Positions 61,006 through 64,000 of a stretch of DNA of 64,000 bases are shown here, piece by piece. The position numbers and the translations under genes are program-made. Below the pieces are notes generated by a model. The model did not search any database, had not been told where the DNA came from, and saw nothing but the letters and a program-made list of their open reading frames with translations. The first letter of the stretch is position 1, and every line of letters starts with the position of its first letter. The DNA is from Brachypodius melanocephalos (Eukaryota > Chordata > Aves > Passeriformes > Pycnonotidae): the NCBI GenBank assembly GCA_013398615.1, contig VZSR01003049.1, positions 1,348,979 through 1,412,978 of the forward strand, given 5' to 3'.

Positions 61006-61390
61006 AGTGCCCCTCGGTGCAGCTCGGCTCGCCCAGTCCCTCACCCGTCCCTCCGGCGCTGCAATGCCGCGTCCCGGGCCCGGTGGGCCCGCAGGCCTGA
61101 ACTGCCGGGGCTCCGCAGGGCCCTCAGGCCAGAGCAGGCTCCAACAGCTCCATGAAAAAGAAAAACCACAGTCCCGGGGAACTTCTCTGCCTCAGCTGGC
61201 AAAAAAACTAACTAAAAGCAAAGGAAAGCTCCCTCCTGCTGTCCACTGCAGGCAACTAAAAGCAAAGGAAAGCTCCCTCCTGCTGTCCACTGCAGGCAAC
61301 ACTGTGTGAGGGATGCGAGAGAGCGAGTTCAGTCTCGGCAAACAAACTGCGCGCTACTTTTTCTCCCCCTTCGCTCTCGAAACCCATCTT
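61006..61390. promoter_or_regulatory. CpG island, candidate promoter
   Basis: A sharp rise in GC and CpG between 61006 and about 61140 (for example CTCCGGCGCTGC, GCCGCGTCCCGGGCCCGG), with CpGs continuing to about 61385, contrasts with AT-rich flanks. Such islands usually mark vertebrate promoters. On the minus strand a GGACGG|GTGAGG donor-like site at the left side (exon edge 61045) would end a first exon pointing toward NWD2. In mammals the next genes are PGCKA1 (C4orf19) and RELL1, so the island could alternatively serve one of them in either direction. Confidence 0.5.
61210..61300 (+). repeat. exact 44-bp tandem duplication inside the CpG island
   Basis: Two copies (61212-61255 and 61256-61299) are identical across all 44 bases, beginning CTAAAAGCAAAGGAAAGCTC and ending CACTGCAGGCAA. 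Identity over the full unit points to a recent duplication or an assembly artefact. Confidence 0.95.
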
Positions 61391-61509
61391 AAAGGTGCAG
61401 AATTTAATATCCAGCATAAACACAACAGACAGTTGGGGATACAAGCGTCCTAAAGTCACTCCAGGACAATCTGGCAAGTACAGCGTTTGTTACTTGGGTG
61501 TTTGATATC

Positions 61510-61936
61510 CACAGAATCACAGAAAGGCTTGGTTTGGAAGGGACCTTAAGGACTATGTAGTTCAAATCCCCGTGCCATGGGCAGGCATGCCGCCCACCAG
61601 GTCAGACTGCTCAGGACTCCATCCAACCTGGCCTTGAACGCTTTGAGGAATGGGGCATCCACAGCTGCTCTGGGCAACCTGTGCCTCCCTACTCTTTGGG
61701 TAAAGAATGTCTTCCCAACATCTCGTCTAAATTTCTCCTTTTTCAGTGTTAAACCATTCTGCCTTGTCCCATCACTATCTATCCATGTAAAAAGTTGCTC
61801 TTCTTCATTTTTATAAGCCCCCTTTAAGTATTGGAAGGCCACAACAGGGTCTCCCCAGAGCCTTCTCTTTTCCAGGCTGAACAACTCCAGTTTTCATAGC
61901 GTGTCTTCAGAGAAGTCCTCCAGCCCTCTGAACCTT
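61510..61936 (-). mobile_element. CR1 LINE, 5'-truncated
   Basis: About 425 bp in minus orientation. It starts with CACAGAATCACAGAAAGG and TTGGAAGGGACCTTAAGGA. Toward the right the decayed end of ORF2 is still readable on the minus strand (61546-61884), with DGTRQNGLTLKKEKFRRDVG and TFFTQRVGRHRLPRAAVDAP. It is non-autonomous and old. Confidence 0.93.
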
Positions 61937-61939
61937 TAA

Positions 61940-63570
61940 ATCACTTTGCCCTTTAATCTCTTGAAAACTGTGAGATTCTGCTAATTAGAAACAATTCCAT
62001 TTAAGTGTCACTTGGTTTGCTTTGCCCCTTGCTATGACTGCTCACATACCTTTCTCATTTAAGGATTCAGTTATTCTGCTATGTATTACCTTGATGAAGA
62101 AAAACGTTTTGTGGTATCAGACCTGCTTCATGAGTAATGAAAAAACTACTCTATGTCAGAATACAAAGCATCCAACTTTATGAGGCTGTAACCGTGAGAT
62201 TTCTTTAATTTTCCAGGTAACAAGCAACGCATGCTTCTGATCAATGAGACCCAGATTTTGATAACTGGACTGATTAAAACCACTTTTTTCCCTTGAAAAA
62301 AACCACAAGTCTAAATCAGTTTCATGGCTTTACTGGGTAGAAGCCTAATTTATTACACTAAATCCCATGCACAAAACCAACATCAACTTTCATGTCTTGA
62401 ATGGCACAGAGAACACTTCAAATTCTTCCCTCACTGAAATAAATAGCCATTGTCTGTATACAGTGTCTGTGTGTAATATCACCCAGAAGTTTGACACTTC
62501 AGTCAAAATGCAAAGTATCGGGCCACCTTGTACAATGTACAATCCATGGGTTTGATTCACCCTGGCCAGGGAGAAAGAGAAAAAATTACCTTAAAAATAC
62601 ATTATCAGTCTTAGCAACTGATGACAGTGTATGGATTATTTGCATTCAAGCAATGATCATATTTATCTGTAAAAAACAGGGGGTTCAGTTTGAAAATGAA
62701 AAAGTAGAGGGTAGCAATGGGAGCAAAACATCCAAAACTGACAGTCATAAGTCATCACTGTAGTTAGGCTTTGGCTCAAGAATTTTTTTACAAGCTTTTG
62801 AGGAGTCTCAATGTGTCAACTTCTCCTGTCTTCACTGTTAGCTGTACTAGAAATGCATGCAAGCTGTTCAGTAGGCAAATAATATTCTCAGTGGAGAATA
62901 AAAGTGGACAGACAGGAAAAAAGGACAGCCCTGTGCAGCTCCTCAGCTCTGTAAAATAAAGAAAAAGAGGGCAATCAACAATAACTTTGGGCAATAACCT
63001 TGTGCTGCCTGGATAGCATAAGGCTCCTTCTGACGGACACTGACACTCCTTATTCCCAAATATAAAGCCTGCCTCCCTCAAAACAGGAGAGTAAGCTGCA
63101 CCAGAAAAAGCACTTGCACAGTTTTCTTCTCTTGCAGAGCAGCACAGATAGGAAGGACTGCAGGGTGACTCAAAGTCAATCCACAGGTCATACTCTGTCA
63201 GCAGGATGGCACACCCAAGTATCTCACTAGGGCTGGACTGCAAGATGGGTGAAGCACAGGAACACCACCTCAGTGCTGCATTTTAAGAAAGTGTGAACAA
63301 AAAGACTGAAGTCAATTCAGCTAGCAAAAACCAGCCAGACTAAAATAGCCCATGAGGTGGGATCTGCTTCCTATAAGGGATCATATTACAGTTCCTCAGT
63401 TTAGTTCATTTATTTTAAATTATATATTTCAATTGAGTTATTCCCTGAAGCACATTTAAAATAAATTTGCAGATTAAGATTCAGTCAGGAAAAATGAAAT
63501 TAAATTTCAGTCCAGCTCTTAGGTATTGGTGTCAGTGAAGATTTAAGCACAGACTGTGCTCTCCACAGAC
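61940..63570. other. no supported feature
   Basis: AT-rich sequence. A 151-codon minus-strand open frame (62788-63243) is cysteine-rich and has no recognisable domain or splice support. Nothing else is visible. Confidence 0.6.
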
Positions 63571-63572
63571 CA

Positions 63573-63735
63573 TGATAGAATAATAGAATAATTTGGGTTG
63601 GAAGAGGTCACTTAGTCCATGCCCTCTGCAATGAGCAGGGACATCTTCAAGTAGGTCAGATTGTTCAGATAATTCTGTACCCAGGATGTTTTGGGTTCTC
63701 CTGCTCCCCAAGCCTGCACTTGTTCTGAGGCCCTC
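63573..63735 (-). mobile_element. CR1 LINE 3' fragment
   Basis: It begins ATAGAATAATAGAATAAT and continues TTGGGTTGGAAGAGGTCA, the reverse complement of a CR1 3' end. CR1-like text follows for about 150 bp. It is diverged and truncated. Confidence 0.8.
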
Positions 63736-64000
63736 TGGTCTCAAAACTGACTATGGTCAGGGAAAAACCCACAGGATTTGAAGTGTTCTCTGTATTTTAA
63801 GTAAGACAGTTCTTACAGATTATATTCCAATCCAATAGTAGAGATTAGCCTGCACAGTGTGTGGCTAAATTACGTTCCTCATCTTTTTTCCTTTACATGG
63901 TTTACTCTGTTATTCTCTCTCCCCCTCTAGCACAGGCTGGTAATGTTTTCTACTGTATGTTTACTAGCTTTCTAAATTTCTAAATATAGTTCCTCTCAAC

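Noticed and set aside
62788..63243. 151-codon minus-strand ORF
   Set aside because: Length alone is not evidence in this window. It is cysteine-rich with no recognisable fold, no splice support and no neighbours.
27736..64000. Coding exons of PGCKA1 (C4orf19) or RELL1, expected by mammalian synteny
   Set aside because: I looked for their characteristic starts and segments and saw none. If synteny holds, they lie right of the window.
1..64000. CRISPR arrays, bacterial operons, phage or insertion sequences
   Set aside because: The sequence is clearly vertebrate nuclear DNA (spliced NWD2, CR1 elements). No regularly spaced repeats were seen.

Overview
The window is vertebrate nuclear DNA, most likely from a bird and probably a songbird. 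The gene is spliced by GT-AG introns, and the background is AT-rich and CpG-poor. CR1 LINE 3' ends are scattered throughout. There is a tRNA-Ile/CR1 hybrid SINE of the type known from zebra finch (TguSINE1) and a solo LTR of avian ERVL type. A run of exactly 100 N at 124-223 marks a scaffold gap.

The one firmly identified gene is NWD2 (NACHT and WD repeat domain containing 2, formerly KIAA1239), on the + strand in the left 28 kb. Five coding exons are visible: 561-677, 17712-17915, 19514-19658, 19961-20550 and 22072-26007. Joined in phase they encode about 1,663 residues, the C-terminal ~95% of the roughly 1,740-residue vertebrate protein. The first ~80 residues and the promoter lie left of the window. 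The first three exons encode most of the N-terminal region and the fourth ends just after the Walker A motif. One 3.9-kb exon carries the rest of the NACHT module and the whole WD-repeat array. A 3' UTR of about 1.7 kb ends at a canonical poly(A) signal at 27705-27710.

From about 27.8 kb to the right end no known protein-coding gene can be named. The region holds CR1 fragments, one SINE, simple repeats, a small CpG pocket at 31.7 kb, a CTCF-like motif at 59.3 kb, and a CpG island at 61.0-61.4 kb with an exact 44-bp tandem duplication. Between 46 and 61 kb, several minus-strand segments combine good splice sites with open frames, and two pairs are phase-compatible. They could be exons of an unrecognised gene starting at the 61-kb island and transcribed toward NWD2. 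This is a hypothesis, not an annotation. Two + strand exon-like segments interleave with them.

I found no tRNA, rRNA or CRISPR array, and no complete transposon. Most other open frames in the window are chance ORFs, antisense shadows of NWD2, or decayed CR1 coding sequence.
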